Shown one piece after another: positions 18,496-26,916 of a stretch of 37,740 nucleotides of DNA. The position numbers and the translations under genes were made by a program. Numbering within the stretch: the first letter of the stretch is position 1; each line of letters starts with the position of its first letter. This DNA comes from Planctomycetota bacterium (GTDB taxonomy: Bacteria; Planctomycetota; JAMOSO01), in assembly GCA_027063065.1 (NCBI GenBank), contig JAMOSO010000038.1, forward strand, positions 1 through 37,740, in the 5' to 3' direction. The notes under the pieces are model-generated. The model ran no database searches. It worked only from the letters and a program-made list of their open reading frames with translations, and was not told the DNA's origin.

Positions 18496-18515
18496 CAATT
18501 TGACCAGTCAAATTG
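18496..18515. promoter_or_regulatory. 20-bp palindrome, candidate operator
   Basis: CAATTTGAC, two bases (CA), then GTCAAATTG: 9-bp perfect arms in the divergent region between groES and the COG3014-like lipoprotein gene, about 125 bp from groES and 120 bp from the lipoprotein gene. A perfect TTGACA (18474-18479, plus strand) lies 16 bp to its left. No T run follows, so a terminator is unlikely. Even-spaced perfect symmetry fits a dimeric repressor or activator site. Confidence 0.45.
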
Positions 18516-18622
18516 TCATACCTATCCCACAATGACGCATTCTATGGATAAAAATAGTAATATGATATTTTTGGTAGTAATTTTTACATATAACACTAAC
18601 CTCAAGATGTTAAATATGGTAT

Positions 18623-18628
18623 TAATAT
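18623..18628 (+). promoter_or_regulatory. Candidate -10 of the lipoprotein operon, leaderless type
   Basis: TAATAT at 18623-18628 ends 6 bp before the ATG at 18635. No Shine-Dalgarno is present and no good -35 is seen. The call is supported mainly by matching spacing at other genes here. Confidence 0.3.
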
Positions 18629-18634
18629 ATGGTT

Positions 18635-19999
18635 ATGAAAAATTTTTATTTTAAATATGTGTTTTATTTGCTTTTGATTTGTTTATGCGCATGTACTTCA
18701 AATAAGCGCAATGGACAACGGGCCTTTGATATGGCTTATTCATTGGGTAACTATCAAAGAGCATTAGATGGTAACAAGGTTGATTTTCACAAATCTTTGA
18801 GGGGGCAGTTGATTGAGTTGTTGCAAAGGGCAATGGCATATAGAGCCTTGGGTGATTATTCTAATAGCAATAAATGTTTTAATTATGCCGAAAAAGCAGT
18901 CATACAGCAGTATGATGATGGCAAGTTTTTAGGTGATATCAGTGCTACATTGTTTAATGATACAGTTTTAGATTATCGGGCCAGCGAATTTGAAGCTGTG
19001 ATGATAAATACTTATAAAGCTTTAAATTATTGGCAATTAGGTCAAATGGATGATGCAAGGGTAGAGTTTAACCGTGCAATTGATCGTCAAAGGCGCGCTA
19101 AAGATTTTTTTGCCAAAGAAATCAATAAGGTTAAGGCAAAGCTTAAAGAGTACGATTCTAACAAAAGTGAAGGTGTCTCAAGTGCAAGAAGCATTATGGA
19201 GAGTCCTGAACTAAAGGGCATTTTAGCATCTAGATATCACACTTTAGATAATTTTAAAGTGTATAAAGATTTTATTAATCCTTATGTATCGTATATAGCG
19301 GGTTTGTTTTTTATTGCAGATAAGGACTATAACAAGGCTACAGATTTGTTAAAACAAGCTTATGCTATGGAAGAAGGTAACTCTGTTGTGCGCGACGATT
19401 TTGAGTGGGTGGAAAAACACCTAGATGGAGTAAAGTCTTTAGGTAAGAAATATGTTTGGTTAATTGCCGAATTGGGAATGGCACCTAAATTTGTAGAAAC
19501 CCGTATTAATATTCCAGTGTTTTTGGTGAGTAATAAAGTGATGTATGTGGGTATTGCCTTGCCAAAGTTGGTTATGGATGATTTTATTGGGCATATCACA
19601 ATGTTGGCTAAGAAATCTCAAATATGCGCCAGTATGGATAGGGTTGTGCAAGCCGAATTTAAAAAACGCTTTAAGATTATATTGACTAGAGCTATATTGG
19701 GGGCAATCGCTAAAGTCAGTGCGCAATACTTTGCTAATAAAAGTTTAGGAGATTTAGGTAGTTTTGCCATGGCAATTTATCAATTTAGTACAATATCGTC
19801 TGATACGCGTTCATGGCGTAGTTTGCCAAAGCAATTTGAGTTGATAAAAACTCAGTTACCAGCTGATGGTAAAGTAGATATTAAAGATAACAATGGACAT
19901 TCTTTAATTCTACAGGTGCCAAAAGATAAAAATTCTGTTATATTTTTACGCAAGCCAAGTATGCAAGCTAGGCTTAATTATCAAATATTTAGTTTTTAG
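18635..19999 (+). CDS. COG3014-like lipoprotein
   Basis: A lipoprotein of 454 residues. The signal peptide ends at LCAC, giving lipidated Cys20, and the next residues (TSNKRN) contain no inner-membrane retention Asp. Residues about 25-260 are helical and TPR-like (LLQRAMAYRALGDYSNSNKC, ALNYWQLGQMDDARVEFNRA, FNKATDLLKQAY-type units). The C-terminal part is beta-rich and ends with SLPKQFELIKTQLPADGKVD. This domain order and the following ycfL-like and lpoB-like genes match a three-lipoprotein set known from gammaproteobacteria and some other diderms. I choose the ATG at 18635; an alternative ATG at 18629 adds two residues. Role probably in outer-membrane control of wall synthesis, inferred from the neighbours. 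Confidence 0.8.
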   Translation: MKNFYFKYVFYLLLICLCACTSNKRNGQRAFDMAYSLGNYQRALDGNKVDFHKSLRGQLIELLQRAMAYRALGDYSNSNKCFNYAEKAVIQQYDDGKFLGDISATLFNDTVLDYRASEFEAVMINTYKALNYWQLGQMDDARVEFNRAIDRQRRAKDFFAKEINKVKAKLKEYDSNKSEGVSSARSIMESPELKGILASRYHTLDNFKVYKDFINPYVSYIAGLFFIADKDYNKATDLLKQAYAMEEGNSVVRDDFEWVEKHLDGVKSLGKKYVWLIAELGMAPKFVETRINIPVFLVSNKVMYVGIALPKLVMDDFIGHITMLAKKSQICASMDRVVQAEFKKRFKIILTRAILGAIAKVSAQYFANKSLGDLGSFAMAIYQFSTISSDTRSWRSLPKQFELIKTQLPADGKVDIKDNNGHSLILQVPKDKNSVIFLRKPSMQARLNYQIFSF

Positions 20000-20006
20000 G
20001 AGTGGT

Positions 20007-20411
20007 ATGAGATATTGTATACTGTTAATAGTGGTGTTTATTTTTGGTGGTTGTAGCCAAAACAATCAACAATCAAATGTAGTTAAAAAAGACAATATTA
20101 GAAGGGTGCATATTAATGCACCAAGTATTAGTGTTGTACAAACTAAAGTTAAGATTTTAGATGATAATAGAGTAGTTGCGCAAATCACAGGTTATAATAA
20201 CGGTAGTTATTACCGTTTGTTAGAATATCGCATTCAATGGTTTGATGCAGACGGCTTTTTAATTAGCAATTCTGCACAAGGTTGGCGTGATGTGCCTGCT
20301 TTTGCTAAAGCAGAATTTTTTATTAAATCACCTTCTCCAACTGGTAAAGGTGTAGATTTTAAAATTATCATCAGACTTAAAAATTCAGTAGAAAAAACTA
20401 AGAGGAGATAA
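20007..20411 (+). CDS. YcfL-like (DUF1425) lipoprotein
   Basis: A 134-residue small lipoprotein. The signal sequence has the lipobox FGGC (Cys16), followed by a Gln/Asn-rich linker. Residues about 40-130 form a single beta-sandwich-like domain with the family pattern: a conserved strand VAQITGYNNGSYYRLLEYRI, the W-F-D-A-D-G motif (QWFDADGFLIS), and GWRDVPAFAKAEFFIKSPSP near the end. In Escherichia coli, ycfL is directly upstream of lpoB, the same order as here. A good ribosome site (AGGAG) lies 7 bp after the preceding stop region. The exact function of YcfL is unknown. Likely outer membrane, facing the periplasm. Confidence 0.82.
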   Translation: MRYCILLIVVFIFGGCSQNNQQSNVVKKDNIRRVHINAPSISVVQTKVKILDDNRVVAQITGYNNGSYYRLLEYRIQWFDADGFLISNSAQGWRDVPAFAKAEFFIKSPSPTGKGVDFKIIIRLKNSVEKTKRR

Positions 20412-20412
20412 T

Positions 20413-21024
20413 ATGAATAATAAATTAAAATACGCTTTGGGTTTAACTTTGTTGCTTTCGTTAAATGCTTGCGAACCAAATACAGAAAATATCGACACCT
20501 ATAACGATAAGGGTAAGGCGGTCATGGTTTTAGATTATCGGGATTTTCAAAAAGCGGCAGCCGATGCTATTGATTCTATGTTGTCATCTGCTGCCATGCA
20601 AAAACCGGGTGGAGGTAGATATGTATTGGCAATTTCTCGTATTATTAATGATACAATGCAACATATTGATACGGATCAATTAGTAAAAAAAATTAGAGTT
20701 CAGCTTTTAAATTCTGGGCGTGTTGCAGTTACTACCAGTATAGGTGGCAATGGTCGAGAAGATAGTCTGCCGTTAGATACCCGTAAATTACGTGAAAATG
20801 ATGAAATAAAACAAAGTACTATAGCAACTAAAGGGCAGATAATCGCCCCAGATTTAAGTTTGTCAGGAAAAATAATTCAACGCAATATAAAGGTGGATAA
20901 AAAAACTTTGCAAGTTGAGTATTATTTTCAATTAACAGTAACAAATGTAAATAATGGATTATCAATTTGGGAAGGTGAAACAATCATTGGTAAACGAGGC
21001 AGTGATAAAAATGTTTCTTGGTAG
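20413..21024 (+). CDS. lpoB: LpoB-like lipoprotein activator of penicillin-binding protein
   Basis: A 203-residue outer-membrane lipoprotein that in Escherichia coli reaches through the wall to activate the synthase PBP1b. The signal peptide ends at LNAC (Cys20), followed by a short polar linker. The globular domain has the LpoB pattern: VMVLDYRDFQKAAADAIDSM, YVLAISRIINDTMQHIDTD, KKIRVQLLNSGRVAVTTSI, and the ending GLSIWEGETIIGKRGS. The linker is short compared with the long disordered linker of enterobacterial LpoB, so the reach may differ, as in other diderms. The start has the strong site GAGGAG, one base after the ycfL-like gene. No PBP1b gene is in the window. Confidence 0.85.
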   Translation: MNNKLKYALGLTLLLSLNACEPNTENIDTYNDKGKAVMVLDYRDFQKAAADAIDSMLSSAAMQKPGGGRYVLAISRIINDTMQHIDTDQLVKKIRVQLLNSGRVAVTTSIGGNGREDSLPLDTRKLRENDEIKQSTIATKGQIIAPDLSLSGKIIQRNIKVDKKTLQVEYYFQLTVTNVNNGLSIWEGETIIGKRGSDKNVSW

Positions 21025-21042
21025 TGTACAAGTATATATAAT
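21015..21042 (+). promoter_or_regulatory. Candidate promoter of rsfS-argS
   Basis: A perfect -10 TATAAT (21037-21042) lies 29 bp before the rsfS start, with TTCTTG (21015-21020) at 16-bp spacing as a weak -35. It overlaps the last codons of the lpoB-like gene. Confidence 0.45.
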
Positions 21043-21071
21043 CTCGCAATTTTAGTGAAACTGAGTAAATT

Positions 21072-21428
21072 ATGAAAAAAATGAATGATAAAGATATTGA
21101 AAATGCAGTGCGTAAAATTGCAAAGGATTTAGACGATAAACGCTTTAGTAATATTCGCGTATTAGATATGCGTGGTATTATCACGTATTGCGATTATTTT
21201 TTAATAGCAACAGGTAGTAATAAACGTCAATTAAGTGCTGCTCAGGATTCTATCCGTGAGATATGGAAAGAGTTAGCCGATGTGCCAGTACGCCCAGAAG
21301 GCGACAATGAAAGCGATTGGTCATTAGTTGATTTAGGTGATATTGTTGTGCATCTATTTACAGCAGACGGACGCAGTTTTTATGATTTGGAAGGCTTATG
21401 GGGTGAGGCATCGGAGTTGGCATTATGA
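21072..21428 (+). CDS. rsfS: Ribosome silencing factor RsfS
   Basis: Binds uL14 of the large ribosomal subunit and blocks joining with the small subunit, lowering translation in starvation. The 118 residues show the full family signature: the strand-helix DKRFSNIRVLDMRGIITYCD, the segment YFLIATGSNKRQLSAAQDSI, RPEGDNESDWSLVDLGDIVV, and HLFTADGRSFYDLEGLWGEA at the C-terminus. The length is normal. The stop overlaps the argS start by 4 bp (ATGA), so translation is coupled. The ribosome site is weak. Confidence 0.96.
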   Translation: MKKMNDKDIENAVRKIAKDLDDKRFSNIRVLDMRGIITYCDYFLIATGSNKRQLSAAQDSIREIWKELADVPVRPEGDNESDWSLVDLGDIVVHLFTADGRSFYDLEGLWGEASELAL

Positions 21429-23119
21429 AAGTAGAGATTGCGACACAGTTGGCATCTTTAATAGAGATGTCCATTGATGATGTTGTCAAGCTTATTGAAG
21501 TGCCTAAAAATACAGAACATGGAGAGTTGGCATTTCCATGTTTTGTGTTATCAAAGATATTGAAAAAAAACCCAGTGCAAATAGCTAAAGATTTATCGGA
21601 TAAAATTAGTGCTAATAATTTTATTACAGTGCCAGTTGGACCATACATTAATTTTAAGGCCAACCGACAGGTCTTAGTAAAAGATGTGATAAGTGAATTT
21701 TTGGCCGATACTGATAAGTTTGGTAGCAGTGATTTTGGACAAGGTAAAACTATTGTGGTGGATTTTTCTAGTCCTAACATTGCTAAACCTTTGGCTTTTC
21801 ATCATATTCGCTCAACAATGATTGGTAATTCTTTAGTCAAAATGCATCGCAATGCTGGATATAATGTTGTGGGTATTAATCATCTTGGTGATTGGGGAAC
21901 TCAGTTTGGCTATATCATAGCTGCTTTTAAAGATTGTGATGAAGAGCAAATTAATAACTTAAATTTAAAAGAAATTATTGATGCTTATGTAGGTATGAAT
22001 AAAGCAGCCAAAGAAGACAGCAGTGTTGAAGATATGGCTAGAAGTTGTTTTTTGGATCTGGAAAGCGGTCATAACAAGGCACGGTTGATATGGCAAAAAT
22101 GTCGAGATTTATCCTTGGCAGAATTTGAAAGGGTATATAGGCGTTTAGGCGTTAGTTTTGATTCAAATATCGGCGAAGCTTTTTTTGAAGACAAACTGGA
22201 AAACTTAATTAAACAAGTAGAAAACGCTGGCATTACAAATATCTCTGATGGAGCGCTGATTGTTGATTTAGAAGATTATGGCATTACAACGCCTTGTTTA
22301 TTGCGTAAAAGCGATGGTGCAACATTGTATGCTACACGAGATTTAGCGGCGGCTTGTTATCGATATGAAACATACAAATTTGATAAAGCATTTTATGTAA
22401 CAGATTCGGGTCAGAGTTTGCATTTTAAACAATTTTTTAGTGTCTTGGATAAAATGCAATTACCATTTGCCAAAAATATGTATCATGCACCATTTGGTGT
22501 TTTATTGGTTTGGGATGAAACCACAAAAGAGTGGACAAAGGGTAGAACACGTTCTGGTCAGATTGTTTTACTTGAGGATATTTTAGACGAGGCCACTAAA
22601 CGAGCTATGGACATTATACAAGATAAACGTCCTGATTTAGCTAATAAATCTCAAGTGGCAGAGCAAATTGGTATTGGTGCTGTTGTTTTTAATGATTTAA
22701 AACATAGGCGCATTAAAGATGTAAAATTCAGTTTTGAAGATGCTATTAATTTTGAGGGCGAAACAGGCCCTTATTTACAATATTCAGCCGCTCGTGCAGC
22801 TAGTGTTGTGCGTAAATATGGTAAAGAAATTAAATTGCCAGAAAATTTTAATGCTTTGATTTCTGATAGCAGTTTTGAAATTATAAAAAAGGTTTCTACC
22901 TTACCTGAGGTTTCTCTAAGAGCTTGCAGTGAGGGTGAACCGTATATTATTGCCAATTTTTGTTTAGAATTGGCCGCGTTATTTAATAGTTTTTATGCAA
23001 AGGTGCATATTTTGGATAATGTAGATGTAGATAGTTTGATTTTAATTCCAGAGATGGTATCAAAGGCATTGTCTAAGGGTTTAAGTATGCTTGGGGTTGC
23101 TGTGCCAGAGCAAATGTAG
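21425..23119 (+). CDS. argS: Arginyl-tRNA synthetase
   Basis: Charges tRNA-Arg with arginine; a class I enzyme acting in the cytoplasm. The 564-residue length is normal. An N-terminal tRNA D-loop-binding domain (about 1-105) is followed by the catalytic Rossmann fold. The HIGH-type motif appears as SPNIAKPLAFHHIRSTMIGN, with AFHH (124-127) in place of HxGH. HLGDWGTQFG, GDKL-like and YATRDLAA blocks follow. The KMSKS position reads RTRSGQIVLLEDILDEA, a normal degenerate form for ArgRS. The C-terminal helical anticodon domain has the characteristic GPYLQYSAARAASVVRK and ends LSMLGVAVPEQM. I believe the AFHH variant occurs in a subgroup of bacterial ArgRS, but could not verify this. Confidence 0.97.
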   Translation: MKVEIATQLASLIEMSIDDVVKLIEVPKNTEHGELAFPCFVLSKILKKNPVQIAKDLSDKISANNFITVPVGPYINFKANRQVLVKDVISEFLADTDKFGSSDFGQGKTIVVDFSSPNIAKPLAFHHIRSTMIGNSLVKMHRNAGYNVVGINHLGDWGTQFGYIIAAFKDCDEEQINNLNLKEIIDAYVGMNKAAKEDSSVEDMARSCFLDLESGHNKARLIWQKCRDLSLAEFERVYRRLGVSFDSNIGEAFFEDKLENLIKQVENAGITNISDGALIVDLEDYGITTPCLLRKSDGATLYATRDLAAACYRYETYKFDKAFYVTDSGQSLHFKQFFSVLDKMQLPFAKNMYHAPFGVLLVWDETTKEWTKGRTRSGQIVLLEDILDEATKRAMDIIQDKRPDLANKSQVAEQIGIGAVVFNDLKHRRIKDVKFSFEDAINFEGETGPYLQYSAARAASVVRKYGKEIKLPENFNALISDSSFEIIKKVSTLPEVSLRACSEGEPYIIANFCLELAALFNSFYAKVHILDNVDVDSLILIPEMVSKALSKGLSMLGVAVPEQM

Positions 23120-23125
23120 GTAAAA

Positions 23126-23929
23126 ATGACTAATAATATAATAATCGAAAACGATAATAATAGTGTAACAGTTAGTCCTTTTGGGGCGCATGTATTGTCA
23201 TGGTTACATAATAATCAAGATGTTTTATTTTTAAGCAAAAAAGCTATTTTTGATAATAGCAGTCCTATTCGTGGTGGGGTGCCAGTTATTTTTCCACAAT
23301 TTGGAGCTCTTGGCGGTATGCTTAATCATGGTTTTGCACGTATTAGCAATTGGCAGTTGGCTTCATCCAACGATACAAGTGCAACATTTGTTTTGCGTGC
23401 CGATAAGGATTCTTCTAAATTGTGGAAGTATCAGTTTGAGGCAGTGTTTAAAATTAGTTTGACAGATGCTTTAAATATGAACTTTTCAGTTACAAATAAT
23501 GATACCCAAGAATTTGATTTTACGGCGGCTTTACATACTTATTTTAAAGTGGGTCATATCGACCGTGTTTTGGTTAAGGGTTTAGATGGTTTAAATTATA
23601 TTGATTCTTTAGATGATGATGTAATTAAGTTAGAAACATCTAAAGCTATCACAATTGGTGAAGAGGTAGACAGAATTTATTTAAATTCACAACATCAACA
23701 AATATGCGATTTGCAAATGGGACGTCATATTCACATTAACTCACAGGGGTTTTCTGATGCAGTTTTGTGGAATCCATGGATTGACAAATCTAAGCGACTA
23801 AATGATTTTGGCGATGAAGAATATAAAGAAATGTTATGTATAGAGGCGGCTCTTATTGACAAACCCGTGACTTTGGCAGTGGGGCAGACATGGCAAGGCA
23901 GTCAGACTATTAAAATTACATCAATATAA
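23126..23929 (+). CDS. yeaD: Hexose-6-phosphate mutarotase-like (YeaD/aldose 1-epimerase family)
   Basis: Interconverts alpha and beta anomers of hexose 6-phosphates; a cytosolic beta-sandwich enzyme. The 267-residue length is normal. Family blocks are in order: RGGVPVIFPQFG (near 50-62), NHGFARISNWQL (near 72-83), ALHTYFKVGHIDRVLVKGLD with the catalytic His, and LWNPWIDKSKRLNDFGDEEY followed by MLCIEAALI with the catalytic Glu. The start follows argS by 6 bp with a modest AGG ribosome site. Its exact sugar phosphate cannot be told from sequence. The symbol follows the Escherichia coli homologue and is tentative. Confidence 0.88.
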   Translation: MTNNIIIENDNNSVTVSPFGAHVLSWLHNNQDVLFLSKKAIFDNSSPIRGGVPVIFPQFGALGGMLNHGFARISNWQLASSNDTSATFVLRADKDSSKLWKYQFEAVFKISLTDALNMNFSVTNNDTQEFDFTAALHTYFKVGHIDRVLVKGLDGLNYIDSLDDDVIKLETSKAITIGEEVDRIYLNSQHQQICDLQMGRHIHINSQGFSDAVLWNPWIDKSKRLNDFGDEEYKEMLCIEAALIDKPVTLAVGQTWQGSQTIKITSI

Positions 23930-23947
23930 ATTTATAACGAGAATAAA

Positions 23948-24922
23948 ATGATAAAACCAGACATAACAAAATTTAACTATCAAGCTATTATAAATTTCAT
24001 AAAAAAGTTTTTATCATTTTTTTGGAAGCATTTAAAAGTTTCTTCGGCTATTATTTTTGTAGTATTGCCAAGTATATTTATAATTTTTTATATTGTAGTT
24101 GAACGGACGGAATTTCCTATTATGGAAAAATCCCTCTCGCAAAATTTAGTGCAAACTAAAAATTTAGATAATCGACAAAAAGGTGCTATTTTGGTTAGCT
24201 CGATTACTTCTCAATTAGAACGAGAGTTAAATTCTACATTGGGGTGGAGTGCTAATGATATTGGGCCTACTAAATTTTTAGATAATCGTAACAATCGTCA
24301 AAAAGGTGTGATTTACGCTACAAAGTTATTAACTCAATTTTTTTCAACTAATATTGCTAAATTAGGCAAGGGAGAAGAAGAAAACCCAGATTTACAAGCG
24401 GCTAGAGATACCTATTTTGTTTATCAACCATCTAAATATTGGTTTCCATCTTCAGAGCGTCAGTATAATTTAGGTATAAAAAAAATATTTAAATATAAAA
24501 AAGATTTATTAGCGGGTAAGGCAGTTTATAATTTGCGTACAGATGATGTTTATAAATTGTTAAAATTTATGACAAGTGAAAACTTTTTAGGAGAACCTTT
24601 AGGTCGCTTAAATCAACACAACGAAGAGCAAAGCTTTGCGGATTTAGATGACCAAATTTATTATGCTCAAGGGGTTGTGCTTGTAGTGCGTGATTTTGTA
24701 GAAACATTATTGGCTTTATATCCAGAATATTTAACTAAGGGTGGGCAAGATAATTTTAAATCAGCATTGCGAGATATGCGTTTAATTGCTACTTTTAATC
24801 CTATGGTTGTTTTAGGTGGCAAACATGATTCTATGTTGCCAGATCATCGAACTAAAATGAATAAATATTTTTTTACTTTAATTGAACGTTTAAATGATAT
24901 AGCAGAAAGTATTAATAGATAG
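23948..24922 (+). CDS. DUF2333 family membrane protein
   Basis: A 324-residue protein that is probably anchored in the inner membrane by one transmembrane helix (about residues 30-52, AIIFVVLPSIFIIFYIVV), with a short cytoplasmic N-terminus and a large periplasmic helical domain. Motifs such as RQKGAILVSSITSQLERELN, WSANDIGPTKFLDNRNNRQK and KKDLLAGKAVYNLRTDD match DUF2333 as I recall it from gamma- and deltaproteobacteria, function unknown. The ribosome site is fair (CGAG). It ends the plus-strand run, 74 bp before the convergent dapF. I saw no good terminator in the gap. Confidence 0.72.
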   Translation: MIKPDITKFNYQAIINFIKKFLSFFWKHLKVSSAIIFVVLPSIFIIFYIVVERTEFPIMEKSLSQNLVQTKNLDNRQKGAILVSSITSQLERELNSTLGWSANDIGPTKFLDNRNNRQKGVIYATKLLTQFFSTNIAKLGKGEEENPDLQAARDTYFVYQPSKYWFPSSERQYNLGIKKIFKYKKDLLAGKAVYNLRTDDVYKLLKFMTSENFLGEPLGRLNQHNEEQSFADLDDQIYYAQGVVLVVRDFVETLLALYPEYLTKGGQDNFKSALRDMRLIATFNPMVVLGGKHDSMLPDHRTKMNKYFFTLIERLNDIAESINR

Positions 24923-24996
24923 CATAGTTTAAAGTATTGTCAGACACTAGGTATTATTATTTATAACATTAGCATACATTATAGTCATTATTGATT

Positions 24997-25803
24997 TTAG
25001 TTTATTTTAATGATGCCTGTAAAAACTTTTTGGGCGGTTCCGGTCATATATATATTTTTTTTAGCTGTTTGTTTTAGTTGTAATTCCCCGCCTAAGAGTT
25101 TTACGGTTATATTTTTATTGGTTAATTTGTTGGCAAATGCAGCTGCTGCGGTGGCAGTCGCGCCTGTTCCACAGGCTAGGGTTTCGCCAGTGCCACGTTC
25201 CCAGACACGCATTTTAATGGTGTTTTTATCAATTATTTTTGCAAATTCCACATTGGTTTTGTTACTAAAAATTGGATAATTTTCAATTTCCGAGCCGTGT
25301 TTTAATACTTGTAAATCTGTTATGTCATCTACAAAAACAACAGCATGAGGATTGCCTATATTGACACAATTTATTTTATAGGTTGTATTATCGTTTAGAA
25401 TAATAGACTGCTTGGTTATTTTGGGCATACCCATATTTACCGTAGCAGAAATAAATTTATTATTTGTATTGGTATTTATTTTAACACTAATAAGTCCAGC
25501 TAATGTGTCTACAGTTAATTGCTTGCAATTATTTGGATTGAGTTCAAATATATATTTAGCAATACAGCGTATAGCATTCCCACACATTTCAGCTTCGCTA
25601 CCATCGGCATTAAAAATACGCATTTTTAAGTTTGCTTTTTGGCTGGGTAGTATCAAAACTATACCATCTGCCCCTATACCAAAATGTCTATCAGATAATC
25701 TTATGGATAATTGACTGGGGTCATTAATAAAGTTTTGATTAAGGCAGTCAAAAAAAATATAATCATTGCCTAAACCATGCATTTTGATAAATGGAATATC
25801 CAT
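24997..25803 (-). CDS. dapF: Diaminopimelate epimerase
   Basis: Converts LL- to meso-diaminopimelate for peptidoglycan and lysine. The 268 residues form two mirrored domains. The two catalytic cysteines are present: Cys74 in EMCGNAIRC and Cys211 in LACGTGA. FIKMHGLGNDYIFFD opens the protein, and NADGSEAEMCGN and NIGNPHAVVFVDD are also family blocks. It starts 3 bp after the carboxynorspermidine decarboxylase stop codon without its own ribosome site, so it is translated by coupling at the end of the operon. The co-location of DAP and polyamine synthesis is noteworthy because both draw on aspartate-derived aldehyde chemistry. Confidence 0.97.
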   Translation of the reverse strand: MDIPFIKMHGLGNDYIFFDCLNQNFINDPSQLSIRLSDRHFGIGADGIVLILPSQKANLKMRIFNADGSEAEMCGNAIRCIAKYIFELNPNNCKQLTVDTLAGLISVKINTNTNNKFISATVNMGMPKITKQSIILNDNTTYKINCVNIGNPHAVVFVDDITDLQVLKHGSEIENYPIFSNKTNVEFAKIIDKNTIKMRVWERGTGETLACGTGATATAAAAFANKLTNKNITVKLLGGELQLKQTAKKNIYMTGTAQKVFTGIIKIN

Positions 25804-25806
25804 AAA

Positions 25807-26916
25807 TTAAGAAAGTCTGCCTTTAAAATCTTGGTAGTTAAATTCTTTAATTATTTCTATATTGCCGTTTTCGTGTTTTAGGGCAATAGATGGCAAGGCA
25901 ATGCCGTTAAAAGTTGTTTGCTTAACGGTTGTGTAGATAGCCATATCTTCAAAATCTATTTCATCGCCTATTTGTAATTTTTTATCAAAACTATAATTGC
26001 CGATAATATCACCAGACAAACAGGATACACCAGCTAGGCGATATGTGTATTGTTTTTCGTTTTCTTTGCCAGAGCCAATAATTTGCGGCCGATAAGGCAT
26101 CTCTAAAACATCGGGCATATGGGCTGTAGGAGATGTGTTTAAAATGGCTATATCCATTTTGTTATGAACGATATCTAGTACGGTTGTGCGTAAAACGCCA
26201 GCATTTAAGGCGATGGCTTCGCTAGGTTCAAGTATAACTTGTAAGTTGTATTTGTTTTGGTAATAGTCTATGCAGTTTATTAGTTTTTCAATGTCATAAT
26301 CTTGGCGAGTTATATGATGGCCTCCACCAAAATTAAGCCATTTTAAATTTGGCAGATAATTTTTAAATTGTTTTTCAAATGCTTCTAAGGTTCTTTCTAA
26401 AGAGTCGGCACCATTTTGACAAAGGCTGTGAAAATGTAACCCATCAATATCGCTAATATCATATTTTTTTAGTTGTTCTAAGGTAACACCTAGGCGTGAA
26501 AATGGCGCACTTGGATTATATAAATCAGTTTTTACTTCGGAGTATTGATGGTTTACTCGCAATCCAAAACTAACGTTATGATTTTTGACTTGTTGTTTAA
26601 ATGTATTTAATTGGGAACAACTATTAAATACTAGATGGTCTGCAATGGGCAAGATAAAATCCATATCTTCTTGGCTATATGCTGGAAAATAACAATGTAA
26701 TTCACCATTAAATTCTTCGTGACCAAGTCTTGTTTCATGTGCAGAACTAGCAGTTACACCACTTAAATATTGGGAAACCAAATTAAATGTTGCAAAAGTA
26801 GAAAAGCCTTTAAGGGCTAAAAGTATTTTACAGTTTGTTTTGTCTATGACTGATTTTAAAATTTCACAATTTTTTCGCAATTGTTTTAAGTCAATTATGG
26901 TGCAAGGTGTTTTCAT
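25807..26916 (-). CDS. nspC: Carboxynorspermidine/carboxyspermidine decarboxylase
   Basis: A PLP enzyme of the alanine-racemase fold that makes norspermidine or spermidine from the carboxy precursor. The 369-residue length is typical. The PLP lysine is Lys36 in LLALKGFSTFA. Other family blocks are GVTASSAHETRLG, LNFGGGHHITRQDYD (phosphate binding) and SCLSGDIIGNY with the second active-site Cys. DDxD-like aspartates of ordinary lysine or ornithine decarboxylases are not seen. The gene abuts the synthase gene with no base between the stop codon and the ATG. The alternative, meso-DAP decarboxylase (lysA), fits less well in length and motifs. Confidence 0.93.
   Translation of the reverse strand: MKTPCTIIDLKQLRKNCEILKSVIDKTNCKILLALKGFSTFATFNLVSQYLSGVTASSAHETRLGHEEFNGELHCYFPAYSQEDMDFILPIADHLVFNSCSQLNTFKQQVKNHNVSFGLRVNHQYSEVKTDLYNPSAPFSRLGVTLEQLKKYDISDIDGLHFHSLCQNGADSLERTLEAFEKQFKNYLPNLKWLNFGGGHHITRQDYDIEKLINCIDYYQNKYNLQVILEPSEAIALNAGVLRTTVLDIVHNKMDIAILNTSPTAHMPDVLEMPYRPQIIGSGKENEKQYTYRLAGVSCLSGDIIGNYSFDKKLQIGDEIDFEDMAIYTTVKQTTFNGIALPSIALKHENGNIEIIKEFNYQDFKGRLS

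Noticed and set aside
18372-18634. CIRCE element upstream of groES
   Set aside because: GCTCTTAGCAA on the minus strand looks vaguely like a half-site, but no second arm at 9-bp spacing exists.
24923-24996. Possible bidirectional terminator or small RNA between DUF2333 gene and dapF
   Set aside because: No stable stem with T run on either strand; nothing else is supported in this gap.
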